DNA of 64,000 bases from Streptococcus oralis Uo5 (GTDB lineage: Bacteria > Bacillota > Bacilli > Lactobacillales > Streptococcaceae): the NCBI RefSeq assembly GCF_000253155.1, contig NC_015291.1, positions 1,025,001-1,089,000 on the forward strand, read 5' to 3'. This document shows positions 1-7,742 of the stretch, one piece after another. A program made the translations under genes and the position numbers. The notes beneath the pieces are model-generated. The model did no database searches, was not told the DNA's origin, and saw only the letters and a list, made by a program, of their open reading frames with translations. The first letter of the stretch is position 1, and every line of letters starts with the position of its first letter.

Positions 1-1
1 C

Positions 2-379
2 ATTATTCTTCTTAACAAGACTGATCTGCCAGAAGCGATTGAAACTTCTGAAATTCCAGAAGATGTCATTCGTATTTCAGTTCTTAAAAATCAAAACATT
101 GATAAGATTGAAGAACGCATTAACAACCTCTTCTTTGAAAATGCTGGTTTGGTTGAGCAAGACGCCACTTACTTATCTAATGCTCGTCATATTTCCTTAA
201 TTGAGAAGGCTGTTGAAAGCTTGCAAGCAGTTAATGAAGGACTAGAACTCGGTATGCCAGTCGACCTTCTTCAGGTTGACTTAACTCGTACTTGGGAAAT
301 TCTCGGAGAAATTACTGGTGATGCAGCACCTGATGAACTCATTACCCAACTCTTTAGCCAATTCTGTTTAGGAAAATAA
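2..379 (+). CDS. mnmE: tRNA modification GTPase MnmE, C-terminal part
   Basis: This is the 3' end of a gene that begins before the window. The visible 125 residues start in the G domain with the NKTD guanine-specificity motif and run through the helical domain to the C-terminus FCLGK, the typical MnmE ending with the conserved Cys. MnmE works with MnmG in the cytoplasm to install the (carboxymethyl)aminomethyl group on U34 of certain tRNAs. An in-frame ATG at 149 is internal and not a separate gene. It converges on dapA with a shared terminator between them. Confidence 0.93.
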   Translation: MILLNKTDLPEAIETSEIPEDVIRISVLKNQNIDKIEERINNLFFENAGLVEQDATYLSNARHISLIEKAVESLQAVNEGLELGMPVDLLQVDLTRTWEILGEITGDAAPDELITQLFSQFCLGK

Positions 380-381
380 GA

Positions 382-418
382 AAAATCCATGATCGTTCTT
401 GCGGTCATGGATTTTATT
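382..418. terminator. Bidirectional terminator between mnmE and dapA
   Basis: The inverted repeat AAAATCCATGA / TCATGGATTTT has T-rich flanks on both strands and sits directly between two convergent genes. Confidence 0.85.
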
Positions 419-425
419 GTAGTTA

Positions 426-1361
426 TTAGTAATCTGGTCTTAAAACACCAGTTACAGTTGCCTTAGTCGCTTCATAGTCGCCATCTACGACAACCTTGAT
501 AATGCGTTTGGCATCTTCTTCTGGTGCTGGAACTAGAGGTAGACGAGTTGGTCCAGCTTCAAATCCCATGTAGTTCAAAACTGCCTTAACTGGAGCAGGA
601 CTTGGATAAGAGAAGAGGGCGTTAACCTTAGGGATGAATTTACGCTGAATAGCTGCAGCTTTCTTCATGTCGCTTTCTGCAATGGCAGTAAACATTTCGT
701 GCATTTCGTCCCCATTTGTATGAGATGCAACAGAAATAACCCCATCTGCACCAAGGTTCATGGCATGGAAGGCATCTCCATCCTCACCAGTATAGACCAA
801 GAACTCTTCTGGCTTGTGCTCAATCAAATAAGCCATATTAGCCAAGCTGGTACATTCTTTAACACCGATGATATTTGGATGGTCAGCCAAACGAAGCATG
901 GTTTCTGGAGTCAATTCGACAACCACACGTCCTGGAATGTTATAAATGATAATAGGTAAATCTGATGCATCCGCAATAGCTTTAAAGTGCTGGTACATCC
1001 CTTCTTGAGAAGGTTTGTTGTAGTACGGTACGATAGCAAGTCCAGCAGCGAAGCCACCAAAGTCTGCGACTTCTTTGACAAATTCGATCGAGTCACGTGT
1101 ATCATTGGTACCTACACCTGCAATCAAAGGAACACGTCCATTGACAATCTTTTGTACAGCCGCAAATAGCTCCAACTCTTCATCGTGGGTCAGAGTCGGA
1201 CTCTCAGCAGTCGTTCCAGCTAGAAGAATGCCGTCTGTGTGATGGGCCAATAAATGCTCAATTAAGGCTGGAATGGCATCAAAGTTGATGGAGCCATCCT
1301 CATGGAAAGGGGTAATAAAGGCTGTGATGATTTTACACTCTTTTAAATCTTGATAAGACAT
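426..1361 (-). CDS. dapA: 4-hydroxy-tetrahydrodipicolinate synthase
   Basis: DapA condenses pyruvate with aspartate semialdehyde, the first committed step to diaminopimelate and lysine, which supplies the peptidoglycan stem peptide. The 311-residue TIM-barrel protein shows GTTAESPTL in the substrate loop, the YNIPGR tyrosine region and the Schiff-base lysine in GVKECTS. A GTG-initiated frame begins three codons earlier, but AGAGAGGTG lies 6 nt before the ATG at 1361, so that ATG is preferred. It lies 56 nt downstream of asd on the same strand, and the two catalyse consecutive steps. Confidence 0.96.
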   Translation of the reverse strand: MSYQDLKECKIITAFITPFHEDGSINFDAIPALIEHLLAHHTDGILLAGTTAESPTLTHDEELELFAAVQKIVNGRVPLIAGVGTNDTRDSIEFVKEVADFGGFAAGLAIVPYYNKPSQEGMYQHFKAIADASDLPIIIYNIPGRVVVELTPETMLRLADHPNIIGVKECTSLANMAYLIEHKPEEFLVYTGEDGDAFHAMNLGADGVISVASHTNGDEMHEMFTAIAESDMKKAAAIQRKFIPKVNALFSYPSPAPVKAVLNYMGFEAGPTRLPLVPAPEEDAKRIIKVVVDGDYEATKATVTGVLRPDY

Positions 1362-1385
1362 GAGAAACACCTCTCTATTTCAAAG

Positions 1386-1407
1386 AAGGAGTTCATCTGA
1401 ACTCCTA
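1386..1407 (-). terminator. Hairpin between asd and dapA
   Basis: AGGAGTTCA / TGAACTCCT forms a strong hairpin in the 56-nt gap. On the minus strand it is followed by a weak T-rich run, so it may be a partial terminator or processing site rather than a full stop. Confidence 0.5.
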
Positions 1408-1417
1408 AACGATATGA

Positions 1418-2494
1418 CTATTTTAATTCAAATTTCAACTCAGCTGTTGGACGAACCAATCCACGCTCATGAAGCGTTTCTGCGATTTGAACTGAGTTCC
1501 AAGCAGCACCTTTGAGAAGGTTATCTGAAACAACCCACATGTGGATTCCTTTTTCTGCATCCAAGTCTTTACGGATACGACCGACAAAGGTATCACGTGA
1601 ACCAACAGCATTGATAGCTTGCGGATAGATTTGATGAGCTACGTCATCCTCAAGAACAGCACCTGGGAAGGCTGAAATAGCTGCTTTCACTTCTTCGATT
1701 GGAGCCACTTCTTTTGTTTCGATATAAACTGACTCAGAGTGAGCTGACAAGACTGGAATACGCACACATGTTGCAGACACTGCGATGCTATCATCTTCCA
1801 TGATTTTCTTCGTTTCCTTAGTCATCTTCATCTCTTCGTAAGTGTAATCATTGTCAGTAAAGACATCGATTTGTGGAAGAGCGTTAAAAGCGATAGGATA
1901 GTGTTTCTTATCACCACCTGAAGGCAAGATTTCCGCTTGCAAATCACGTGGATTCACACCGTCATTCAAGACTTCACGAAGTTCACGTTGTGTTTCAAGA
2001 ATTGCTCCCATACCAGCACCTGAAACTGCTTGGTAAGTTGAAACGATGATACGGTCCAAGCCCCATTTTTGACGAACAGGCTCAAGAGCCACCATCATTT
2101 GGATTGTTGAACAGTTAGGGCAGGCAATAATCCCGTTGTGGGCATCAAGTGCATGAGCATTGACCTCTGGGACAACCAAAGGTACGTCTGGATTTTGACG
2201 GAAATAAGATGTGTTATCTACTACTACCGCTCCAGCTTTCACTGCGTATGGTGCATACTTAGCTGATGTCGAACCACCTGCTGAGAAGAGTGCAATATCA
2301 ACACCCTCAAAAGCTGTCTCAGTCGTTTCTTCAATCGTAATATCTTGGTCTTTAAATTTCAAAGTTTTGCCTGCTGAACGTGCAGAAGCAAGGTAACGAA
2401 TTTTATCGATTGGAAGTGTTGATTCTTCCAACATTTTTATCATCTGAGCTCCGACAGCACCTGTCGCGCCGACTACAGCAACTGTATATCCCAT
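1418..2494 (-). CDS. asd: Aspartate-semialdehyde dehydrogenase
   Basis: Asd reduces aspartyl phosphate to aspartate semialdehyde with NADPH, the branch point to lysine/DAP, threonine and methionine. The 358-residue protein begins with the dinucleotide-binding GATGAVG loop (residues 9-15) and has the catalytic cysteine in ACPNCSTIQ. Length matches the Gram-positive family. The start has AGAGG six bases upstream. The gene lies just upstream of dapA, which uses its product. A small RNA of the asd-motif class is encoded immediately upstream. Confidence 0.96.
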   Translation of the reverse strand: MGYTVAVVGATGAVGAQMIKMLEESTLPIDKIRYLASARSAGKTLKFKDQDITIEETTETAFEGVDIALFSAGGSTSAKYAPYAVKAGAVVVDNTSYFRQNPDVPLVVPEVNAHALDAHNGIIACPNCSTIQMMVALEPVRQKWGLDRIIVSTYQAVSGAGMGAILETQRELREVLNDGVNPRDLQAEILPSGGDKKHYPIAFNALPQIDVFTDNDYTYEEMKMTKETKKIMEDDSIAVSATCVRIPVLSAHSESVYIETKEVAPIEEVKAAISAFPGAVLEDDVAHQIYPQAINAVGSRDTFVGRIRKDLDAEKGIHMWVVSDNLLKGAAWNSVQIAETLHERGLVRPTAELKFELK

Positions 2495-2512
2495 AAATAA
2501 CCTCTTTCGGAA

Positions 2513-2563
2513 TTTTCTAAAAATTTCTATAATAGATGTATTATACTACTTTTTCAAGAAATT
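2513..2563 (-). promoter_or_regulatory. Probable asd promoter
   Basis: Reading leftward there are two overlapping options: TTTTCA - 17 nt - TATAAT, and TTGAAA - 17 nt - TATTAT. Either would start transcription about 30-50 nt before asd. Confidence 0.5.
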
Positions 2564-2596
2564 GAAAAGCATTTTTGGGCTATATTTTCTGAAAAT

Positions 2597-2739
2597 TAAA
2601 AATCCCTAGTCATTGACCAGGGACTAAGAGGCATCTTCATGTGATGAGCAGGTTCACACAACTCATCAAGGTCCGCTCCTGCGTTATGACCTCCTTATGC
2701 TCAATAGTAGTCCGAAGACTACCTATCGACTCATCGCAT
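2597..2739 (-). ncRNA. asd-motif small RNA
   Basis: The segment has its own promoter, no credible ORF, and ends in a strong rho-independent hairpin (AGTCCCTGGTC / GACTAGGGATT plus a T run) before asd. Its position directly upstream of asd in a streptococcus, on the same strand, matches the published asd RNA motif, reported as a stand-alone transcript in streptococci. The internal sequence includes an exposed AAGGAGGT. Family assignment is from position and architecture, not from a covariance search. Confidence 0.7.
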
Positions 2740-2744
2740 CTACT

Positions 2745-2773
2745 ATTCTACTAGATAGAGTCACTTTTGTCAA
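2745..2773 (-). promoter_or_regulatory. Promoter of the asd-motif RNA
   Basis: A consensus -35 TTGACA (2768-2773) is separated by 17 nt from -10 TAGAAT (2745-2750), predicting initiation near 2738. Confidence 0.8.
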
Positions 2774-2811
2774 CAGCCAAAACGCTTTAACTTCATTTAT
2801 ACAAGTGTACA

Positions 2812-2840
2812 AGAATAACCTTGGTTTCCCAAGGTTATTT
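2812..2840. terminator. Hairpin downstream of tRNA-Thr
   Basis: AATAACCTTGG / CCAAGGTTATT is a near-perfect inverted repeat just 3' of the tRNA. The T-tract is modest on either strand. Confidence 0.6.
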
Positions 2841-2851
2841 CGTTTCTATCA

Positions 2852-2924
2852 TGCTAATTGCCGGGATTGAACCGGCGACCTCATCCTTACCATGGATGCG
2901 CTCTGCCAACTGAGCTAAATCAGC
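2852..2924 (-). tRNA. tRNA-Thr (GGT anticodon)
   Basis: The 73-nt cloverleaf has acceptor GCTGATT pairing with AATTAGC, D-arm TAGCTCAGTTGGCAGAG, anticodon stem CATCC/GGATG with loop ATGGTAA (anticodon GGT), and T-arm GCCGGTTCAATCCCGGC. The CCA is not encoded. It stands alone between the asd RNA and queT. Confidence 0.93.
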
Positions 2925-3029
2925 TTACCTAAAAAGTATACTATAGTTCTATGTTCTTGTCAAGCGCTCTCTTTTAATTTTATGGAATGAAAAAAGCTAG
3001 ATTTAGCAAGAATCTAGCTTATAAACTTC

Positions 3030-3542
3030 TTATCTTGTTAGATCGATTCGGCGTCCTAATTTTCCGATTAAAATAGCACCTACGATGAGTGATGCAAACT
3101 CACCAATTCCAGTAGAGAACCATGTGAAGAAGAAGGGAGCTTCTGTCAAGATATGAAGTTCGGCTGCAATGGTAATCATTGAAATGGAGAAGAGGATTGA
3201 AAAGAAGAAATGATCTTTTCGAATCAATCCGTTAAAGAGGTAATCTTTGCTGTATTTTGCAAAGAGCCATACACCTAGACTTAGGAAAACTAGGGTAGAA
3301 CCTCCACCAACAAAGACATCTATTAATCCAAAACTACTAAATAAATTAGCAATCATACATCCAATTGTCACACCGATGATGTATTTAGGGTTGTAAAATG
3401 CCAAGAAATTCAACATTTCTGAAATACGGAACTGGTACTCCCCAAAACTAAGAACATTGATTGGTGGCGTAATAGTCAAAACTACATAAATAGCAGCAAC
3501 AATAGCAATATCTGCCATGTCGCGAACAGTTAATTTTTTCAT
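3030..3542 (-). CDS. queT: QueT-family queuosine precursor transporter
   Basis: This 170-residue, very hydrophobic protein of about six membrane segments belongs to the QueT (COG4708) family. These are substrate-binding S components of ECF transporters proposed to import queuosine precursors such as preQ1. The frame is open further upstream, but the ATG at 3542 (MKKLTVRDMADIA) follows the AAAGGAG that forms the 3' end of the preQ1-II aptamer, so this start is chosen. No energising ATPases are nearby, as expected for a shared-module ECF transporter. Divergent from the GtrA-family gene. Confidence 0.92.
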   Translation of the reverse strand: MKKLTVRDMADIAIVAAIYVVLTITPPINVLSFGEYQFRISEMLNFLAFYNPKYIIGVTIGCMIANLFSSFGLIDVFVGGGSTLVFLSLGVWLFAKYSKDYLFNGLIRKDHFFFSILFSISMITIAAELHILTEAPFFFTWFSTGIGEFASLIVGAILIGKLGRRIDLTR

Positions 3543-3547
3543 GTTTT

Positions 3548-3603
3548 CTCCTTTAGCGGTTTCCCGCGTAAAATATGCTTGGTGAAAGAAGCTAAGCACC
3601 AAG
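3548..3603 (-). promoter_or_regulatory. preQ1-II riboswitch
   Basis: The leader contains CUUGGUGCUUAGCUUCUUUC, then CACCAAGCAUAUU, then a CGCGG/CCGC hairpin ending in AAAGGAG. This is the compact preQ1-II (COG4708) pseudoknot known from streptococci. The Shine-Dalgarno of queT is the last element of the fold, so preQ1 binding would hide it and block translation. The close match to the remembered pneumococcal aptamer makes this a confident call. Confidence 0.95.
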
Positions 3604-3664
3604 GGTTGAGGTTATCAACCTTACTAGTATAGCACATTAGCCAGTTTTATGCTATACTAAAATC

Positions 3665-4102
3665 ATGAAAAAACTAATAAAAGCTTTCTTTGATAACGAA
3701 ATCCTCTCCTACCTATTTTTTGGTGGTGCTACTACTCTGGTTTCTATTGTATCACGTTTGGTTATTTACCATATCAGCCACCAGGAAATCCTCGCAACTG
3801 CCCTCGCAAATATTATCGGGATTCTTTTTGCCTTTATCACTAATGATACATTTGTTTTTAAACAAGAGAGGAAGAATTGGCCAATTCGACTAGTTAAATT
3901 TTTCTTAGCCCGTCTCTCTACTCTTGGACTGGACCTTCTTTTAACTTATATCTTTGTTACAACCTTTCCTGATGTTATTGGCCAGTTTGTCGAACAGAAT
4001 ATAGATAGGGTTAATATGATTGAAACTATCCTAGCACAAATTTTGATCATCATTTTAAACTATATTTTCAGTAAAATCTATATTTTTAAAGGGGGTAACT
4101 GA
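3665..4102 (+). CDS. GtrA-family membrane protein
   Basis: The 145-residue protein has four predicted membrane helices in the GtrA/DPMS pattern: an FGGATT start to helix 1, a basic cytoplasmic loop KQERKNW, and a C-terminal helix ending NYIFSKIYIFKGG. GtrA-like proteins are thought to flip lipid-linked sugars or support polysaccharide and teichoic acid glycosylation, but no partner glycosyltransferase is present here, so the substrate is unknown. A TATACT -10 lies only about 10 nt before the ATG and no clear ribosome-binding site is visible, so translation may be leaderless or weak. Confidence 0.8.
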   Translation: MKKLIKAFFDNEILSYLFFGGATTLVSIVSRLVIYHISHQEILATALANIIGILFAFITNDTFVFKQERKNWPIRLVKFFLARLSTLGLDLLLTYIFVTTFPDVIGQFVEQNIDRVNMIETILAQILIIILNYIFSKIYIFKGGN

Positions 4103-4175
4103 GCACTTTGAGCGTTCAAGTTGCTTTTTGTCACAATTTAGGATATAATAAATTAGAAAATTAGGAAAGGAATTT

Positions 4176-4586
4176 ATGAAAATGTTAAAGGATCTTAAAG
4201 AATTCTTGCTTCGTGGTAATGTCGTTGACCTTGCTGTCGGTGTGATCATTGCCTCTGCTTTTGGTGCTATCGTTACTTCATTTGTTAATGATATCATCAC
4301 TCCACTCCTATTAAACCCAGCCTTGGAAGCTGCGCAAGTACAAAACATCGCTGAACTTGCATGGAATGGTGTTACATATGGTAAATTCTTAAGCGCTGTT
4401 ATCAACTTCCTTGTTGTGGGTACAGTTCTCTTCTTCGTTATCAAAGGTATTGAAAAAGCTCAAAACCTTCGTAAGAAAGAGGAAGTGGTTGAGGAAGCAC
4501 CTGCTGCTCCAACTGAACTTGAAGTTCTTCAAGAAATCAAAGCTCTTCTTGAGAAAAAAATAAAACAAATAAAGGATCTAGCTTAA
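4176..4586 (+). CDS. mscL: Large-conductance mechanosensitive channel
   Basis: MscL opens under membrane tension to release solutes during hypo-osmotic shock. The 136-residue product has the N-terminal amphipathic helix (LKDLKEFLLRGNVVDLAVGV), the glycine-rich TM1 lining the pore, TM2 near residues 68-90, and a charged C-terminal bundle helix ending in KKIKQIKDLA. GGAAAGG precedes the ATG by 5 nt. The last codons also form the left arm of the terminator. Confidence 0.95.
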   Translation: MKMLKDLKEFLLRGNVVDLAVGVIIASAFGAIVTSFVNDIITPLLLNPALEAAQVQNIAELAWNGVTYGKFLSAVINFLVVGTVLFFVIKGIEKAQNLRKKEEVVEEAPAAPTELEVLQEIKALLEKKIKQIKDLA

Positions 4587-4603
4587 AGCTAAATCCTTTT
4601 TTC
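4571..4603. terminator. Terminator overlapping the mscL stop codon
   Basis: AAAGGATCTAGC / GCTAAATCCTTTTTT forms a hairpin with a T run on the plus strand. It serves mscL and probably convergent hemH. Confidence 0.85.
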
Positions 4604-4604
4604 T

Positions 4605-5699
4605 TTACTCTTTTGGTAACTTCCCAGCCTTTTCGAGCATTTTCTTAATCAAGTAAGGCATCTTCACATTTTCACGACCTTTTTTCTCAATGAGTTTTTT
4701 GACAAATTCTGGCATCTGAAGGTCGTCTGTCTCCTCCATGATATCCTTGGTAGTTGCCGAAGGAGCTAACTCATCAAAAGTTTCTTCTTCTGGGAGAAAA
4801 GCTTTAAATTCTTTGTCTTCATTCGCTCTTACAGTAGCAACTAATGCGTCAATTAAACGGATATCCGTATTGGGCATAGGTGGGCGATGGTAGGTGACAT
4901 CTAATTCTTGACACAACTCATAACATTCTACATCGTTGTCAAACAGGACTTCGATGTGCTCACTGATAAAACTAATCGGGACAAAAATATAATGCTCGGG
5001 ATGTTGCTTTTGTTCTCGTAAATATTCTAAAACATCTGGCTTGATCCAAGGGATTCCAATATCGCTTTCGCTCTGCCAAGTATTGGTATACTGGTCGGCT
5101 GTTAGGCCGAGTTGTTCAGCGATTAGCTTGCTATTATCGAAAATCTGATCGATATATGGATCTCCATAGTCTAAGGCAAAAATGGGAACACTGTGTGCTG
5201 AAAAGATTACCTTGAACGATTCTTCCCCCACCTCATTTCGTAAAATTTTTCTAATCTCATCTGTCCAGAAGTCCAGCAAAGGCTGCTGTTGATACCAGTC
5301 CTTAATGACTAAAAATCGGATCTGCTGGCTTTCCAGAAACTTTTCATACCCCATGACTGAGTAAAAAGAATAATGAGGTTCCAAAATCAAACAGATACAT
5401 TCTTCAACACCATCAGTTTCCATCTGCTTGATCACGTCTGGAATAAAGGGACGAGAAAATTTGTTGGCAAAGTAGATACCGTACTCCTCGCCTAAATGTT
5501 CCTTGACTAAATCAACCTCCTCACGTGTAATCCGCTGCAAGGGTGTCCCGCCGATAAGGACATAGTTGTCATAGAGAGTCTGGATCTCGTGGTCTTGGGG
5601 TCTAACTCCACGACGAATGTTTGTAAAAAATTCTGCTACTCCTTCAAAACTAATCTCCTCTGGAGATCCAAAGGTCATCATTAATATTGCTTTTTTCAT
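4605..5699 (-). CDS. hemH: Ferrochelatase
   Basis: HemH-type ferrochelatases insert Fe(II) into a porphyrin. The 364-residue protein has the catalytic His in IFSAHSVP and the metal-site Glu in [14 protein letters not shown]. Streptococci lack the rest of haem biosynthesis and no haem gene is visible around it, so it probably acts on imported porphyrin or in iron release (inference). After about residue 305 there is an extra acidic tail holding two similar units, [13 protein letters not shown] and [13 protein letters not shown]. In pneumococcus hemH and pepT flank the PI-2 insertion site, as seen here. Confidence 0.93.
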   Translation of the reverse strand: MKKAILMMTFGSPEEISFEGVAEFFTNIRRGVRPQDHEIQTLYDNYVLIGGTPLQRITREEVDLVKEHLGEEYGIYFANKFSRPFIPDVIKQMETDGVEECICLILEPHYSFYSVMGYEKFLESQQIRFLVIKDWYQQQPLLDFWTDEIRKILRNEVGEESFKVIFSAHSVPIFALDYGDPYIDQIFDNSKLIAEQLGLTADQYTNTWQSESDIGIPWIKPDVLEYLREQKQHPEHYIFVPISFISEHIEVLFDNDVECYELCQELDVTYHRPPMPNTDIRLIDALVATVRANEDKEFKAFLPEEETFDELAPSATTKDIMEETDDLQMPEFVKKLIEKKGRENVKMPYLIKKMLEKAGKLPKE

Positions 5700-5732
5700 G
5701 TTATCATCCTTATGATATTATTTTCACTATCT

Positions 5733-5761
5733 ATTCTATCATGAAAGAGAAAAATAGTAAA
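5733..5761 (-). promoter_or_regulatory. hemH promoter
   Basis: -35 TTTACT (5756-5761), a 17-nt spacer and -10 TAGAAT (5733-5738). The -35 sits inside the right arm of the pilus operon terminator. Confidence 0.65.
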
Positions 5762-5782
5762 CGCTTCCGACGTCTACTATTT
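5750..5782 (-). terminator. Terminator of the pilus operon
   Basis: AAATAGTAGACG / CGTTTACTATTTTT forms a hairpin with a T run that begins at the srtG2 stop codon. Confidence 0.75.
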
Positions 5783-6649
5783 CTTTTGTTCTTTAGTCTT
5801 TTTATCTCGTCTCATGATTAGGATGATAACAACAAGGAGTAAAATAACGATAATCAGGAGAAGAAAGGCAAGGATATAAATCCAATGCGTTGGAATTCCT
5901 TGGTCAAAATAGCGTGTCCCTACTGCTTCTCCACTTTTATCCTGTGCAGCTTTTACTGGTGCATCCGTTATTTTAGCTAATAGGATATGTCGTCCGTTGG
6001 TAATGTTAAGGAAACAGGTGCTTAATAAAACAATCTTATCCGTTGAAGTCAAGGAGACATCCCGCTTGTACTTGGCTTTACTTAGCAAATACTGATAGTA
6101 TGCCTGATGTTCCTCGTCATTGGAACTCAAGGTTCGGTAAATCTCCGTGTCATAGGCGTCCACTTCTAAAATCCCAAAAATCTCAAGACCACGTTCTCGA
6201 CCATTGTAGTAGATAGAGCCATAACGGTGATTTTCGAAAAACTCTTGGTTAGCAAACTTTTGTATCTCACCAAACATAGCTCCAGAAGCCATGGAGTGAC
6301 CATAAATGATGGTGTTAAAGTCGGTAAAGTTGGGGTTAAAACGATAGTCTAGAAAAATAGACCCTGACACAGTATAATCGCCAAAAGCATTGCGGTCAAG
6401 GTATTTGACATTGTCCTGACTCTGCAAGAGGGGATAGTCTACCTTGGTCCCATCAAGGCTAATCCAACCACAAACATCCTTGTTGAGGTGCTGCAAGGTT
6501 TCAAAGCCCGTACTGCTGGCATCCTTTTCAATGGGATTATAATGATCGTAGTCACTCGCAAGGACTCTATCAGCTGTAAAAAGACAGAAAAAAACTAGAA
6601 AGAGGGATAGAATGACCTTTATAACTTTGCGACTCGTACTTGTTTTCAT
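5777..6649 (-). CDS. srtG2: Pilus-associated sortase SrtG2 (class B-like)
   Basis: This 290-residue membrane sortase has an N-terminal signal anchor (about residues 10-31), the catalytic His in IIYGHSMASG, the Cys in LLSTCF, the Arg in NGRHI, and a C-terminal membrane helix with a basic tail. It closely resembles the upstream SrtG1. Gene order matches the pneumococcal PI-2 islet, where SrtG1 is reported as the polymerising enzyme and SrtG2 as dispensable. All three catalytic residues are present here. Start supported by AGAAGGAAAT just before the ATG. A 75-nt gap with a hairpin separates it from srtG1. Confidence 0.88.
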   Translation of the reverse strand: MKTSTSRKVIKVILSLFLVFFCLFTADRVLASDYDHYNPIEKDASSTGFETLQHLNKDVCGWISLDGTKVDYPLLQSQDNVKYLDRNAFGDYTVSGSIFLDYRFNPNFTDFNTIIYGHSMASGAMFGEIQKFANQEFFENHRYGSIYYNGRERGLEIFGILEVDAYDTEIYRTLSSNDEEHQAYYQYLLSKAKYKRDVSLTSTDKIVLLSTCFLNITNGRHILLAKITDAPVKAAQDKSGEAVGTRYFDQGIPTHWIYILAFLLLIIVILLLVVIILIMRRDKKTKEQKK

Positions 6650-6679
6650 ATTTCCTTCTTTCTCCTTTCTAGCCTTGAA

Positions 6680-6718
6680 AATAAAAGAGCAAGAGAGGCT
6701 GTCCCTTTCTCTTTTATT
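6680..6718 (-). terminator. Hairpin between srtG1 and srtG2
   Basis: AATAAAAGAG / CTCTTTTATTTT can form a stem followed by T-rich sequence in the only sizeable gap of the pilus operon. It may attenuate srtG2 expression or protect the upstream mRNA. Confidence 0.55.
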
Positions 6719-6724
6719 GGTAGT

Positions 6725-7726
6725 TTAGTCAGTAATGGTATCTGCTCCTTCTTCCTTTGCTTCTCTTCTACGACGCAAGATTAAGTAGAGGATGATGAGC
6801 AAGAAGATCAATAGCAAGAGCAAGATAAACAAGATGATGTACCATATCCACAAAGGAATCGATGAGAGAAATCGTCCGAGCGACGAATCATCAAAGACGC
6901 TGTAAGGGAATGGTTTTGATTTTTTCGTATGGAAGGTGTTCTTTGGAACCGTATCCGTAATCTTGGCAACTACGATATGTCTCCCATTTGTTACGTCTAG
7001 GAAACAGGTACTGAGAAGGATGATATGGTCATTTGGCCCCAGTGTAATGTCTCGTTTGTGAATGGCAACCGAGAGTAAGTGATCGATATATTCTTGGCGC
7101 CGATCATCCCCATTAATACCTGGATCGTAGATGTTAAAGTCATAGGCGTCCACCTCGAGCATTTCAAAGATTTCAAGACCTTTTTCAACGCCATTATAGT
7201 AAATACTACCGTAGCGATGCTGGTCAAAAAATTCCTTATCAGAAAACTTTGCTACATCTCCAAACATAACCCCATTTTCTACATGGTGTCCGTAGATGAT
7301 GGTATTAAAGTCCTCGAACTTGGATTCATTTCGAGCCTCAAGGAAAATAGCCCCTGTAGCTGCAAATTCTCCCTTGGAATCCTTGTTCAAGTATTTTTCA
7401 TTGTCTTTAGCTTGGACTAAGGGATAGTCAATATTGGTGCCATAGACATTGATCCAACCGAGAACCTCTGGGTTGACTTGCTGTAGCTTGTGAAAGCCAG
7501 AAAAACTAGCAAGCTCATCCTTCTCAGTAGTACTTACTGGTCTATAGGCCTCATACTCACTTGATGAAGCCTGAGAATAAACCTGATTGGCATCCCAAAG
7601 GGCGTAGAAACCAAAGAGAAAGACTAAGGCTGTCAAGAGGAGCAAGATATGATTCATCAATGCATCTACAGCAAGGACCAGACGCCTAGACAAACTCCTT
7701 TTTGGTTTCTCACGCTTGATTTTCAT
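6725..7726 (-). CDS. srtG1: Pilus polymerising sortase SrtG1 (class B-like)
   Basis: The 333-residue sortase has an N-terminal membrane anchor (about 24-47), catalytic His in IIYGHHVENG, Cys in LLSTCF, Arg in NGRHIVV, and a C-terminal transmembrane segment followed by RRRR. In PI-2 pili, SrtG1 joins PitB subunits through their VTPTG signals. It follows pitB by 16 nt, consistent with co-transcription. The TLSTC-like active-site context and relatedness to the S. pyogenes FCT pilus sortase favour class B over the lid-bearing class C enzymes; no DPW/DPF lid is evident. Confidence 0.9.
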   Translation of the reverse strand: MKIKREKPKRSLSRRLVLAVDALMNHILLLLTALVFLFGFYALWDANQVYSQASSSEYEAYRPVSTTEKDELASFSGFHKLQQVNPEVLGWINVYGTNIDYPLVQAKDNEKYLNKDSKGEFAATGAIFLEARNESKFEDFNTIIYGHHVENGVMFGDVAKFSDKEFFDQHRYGSIYYNGVEKGLEIFEMLEVDAYDFNIYDPGINGDDRRQEYIDHLLSVAIHKRDITLGPNDHIILLSTCFLDVTNGRHIVVAKITDTVPKNTFHTKKSKPFPYSVFDDSSLGRFLSSIPLWIWYIILFILLLLLIFLLIILYLILRRRREAKEEGADTITD

Positions 7727-7742
7727 AATTCAAACCAGTTGC

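Noticed and set aside
2597..2739. Bacterial SRP RNA or T-box leader
   Set aside because: It lacks the SRP apical loop sequence and the T-box AGGGUGGNACCGCG motif, and it has its own terminator before asd.
4055..4444. 129-codon frame antisense to mscL
   Set aside because: mscL is clearly the real gene; the antisense frame has no homology or start signal.
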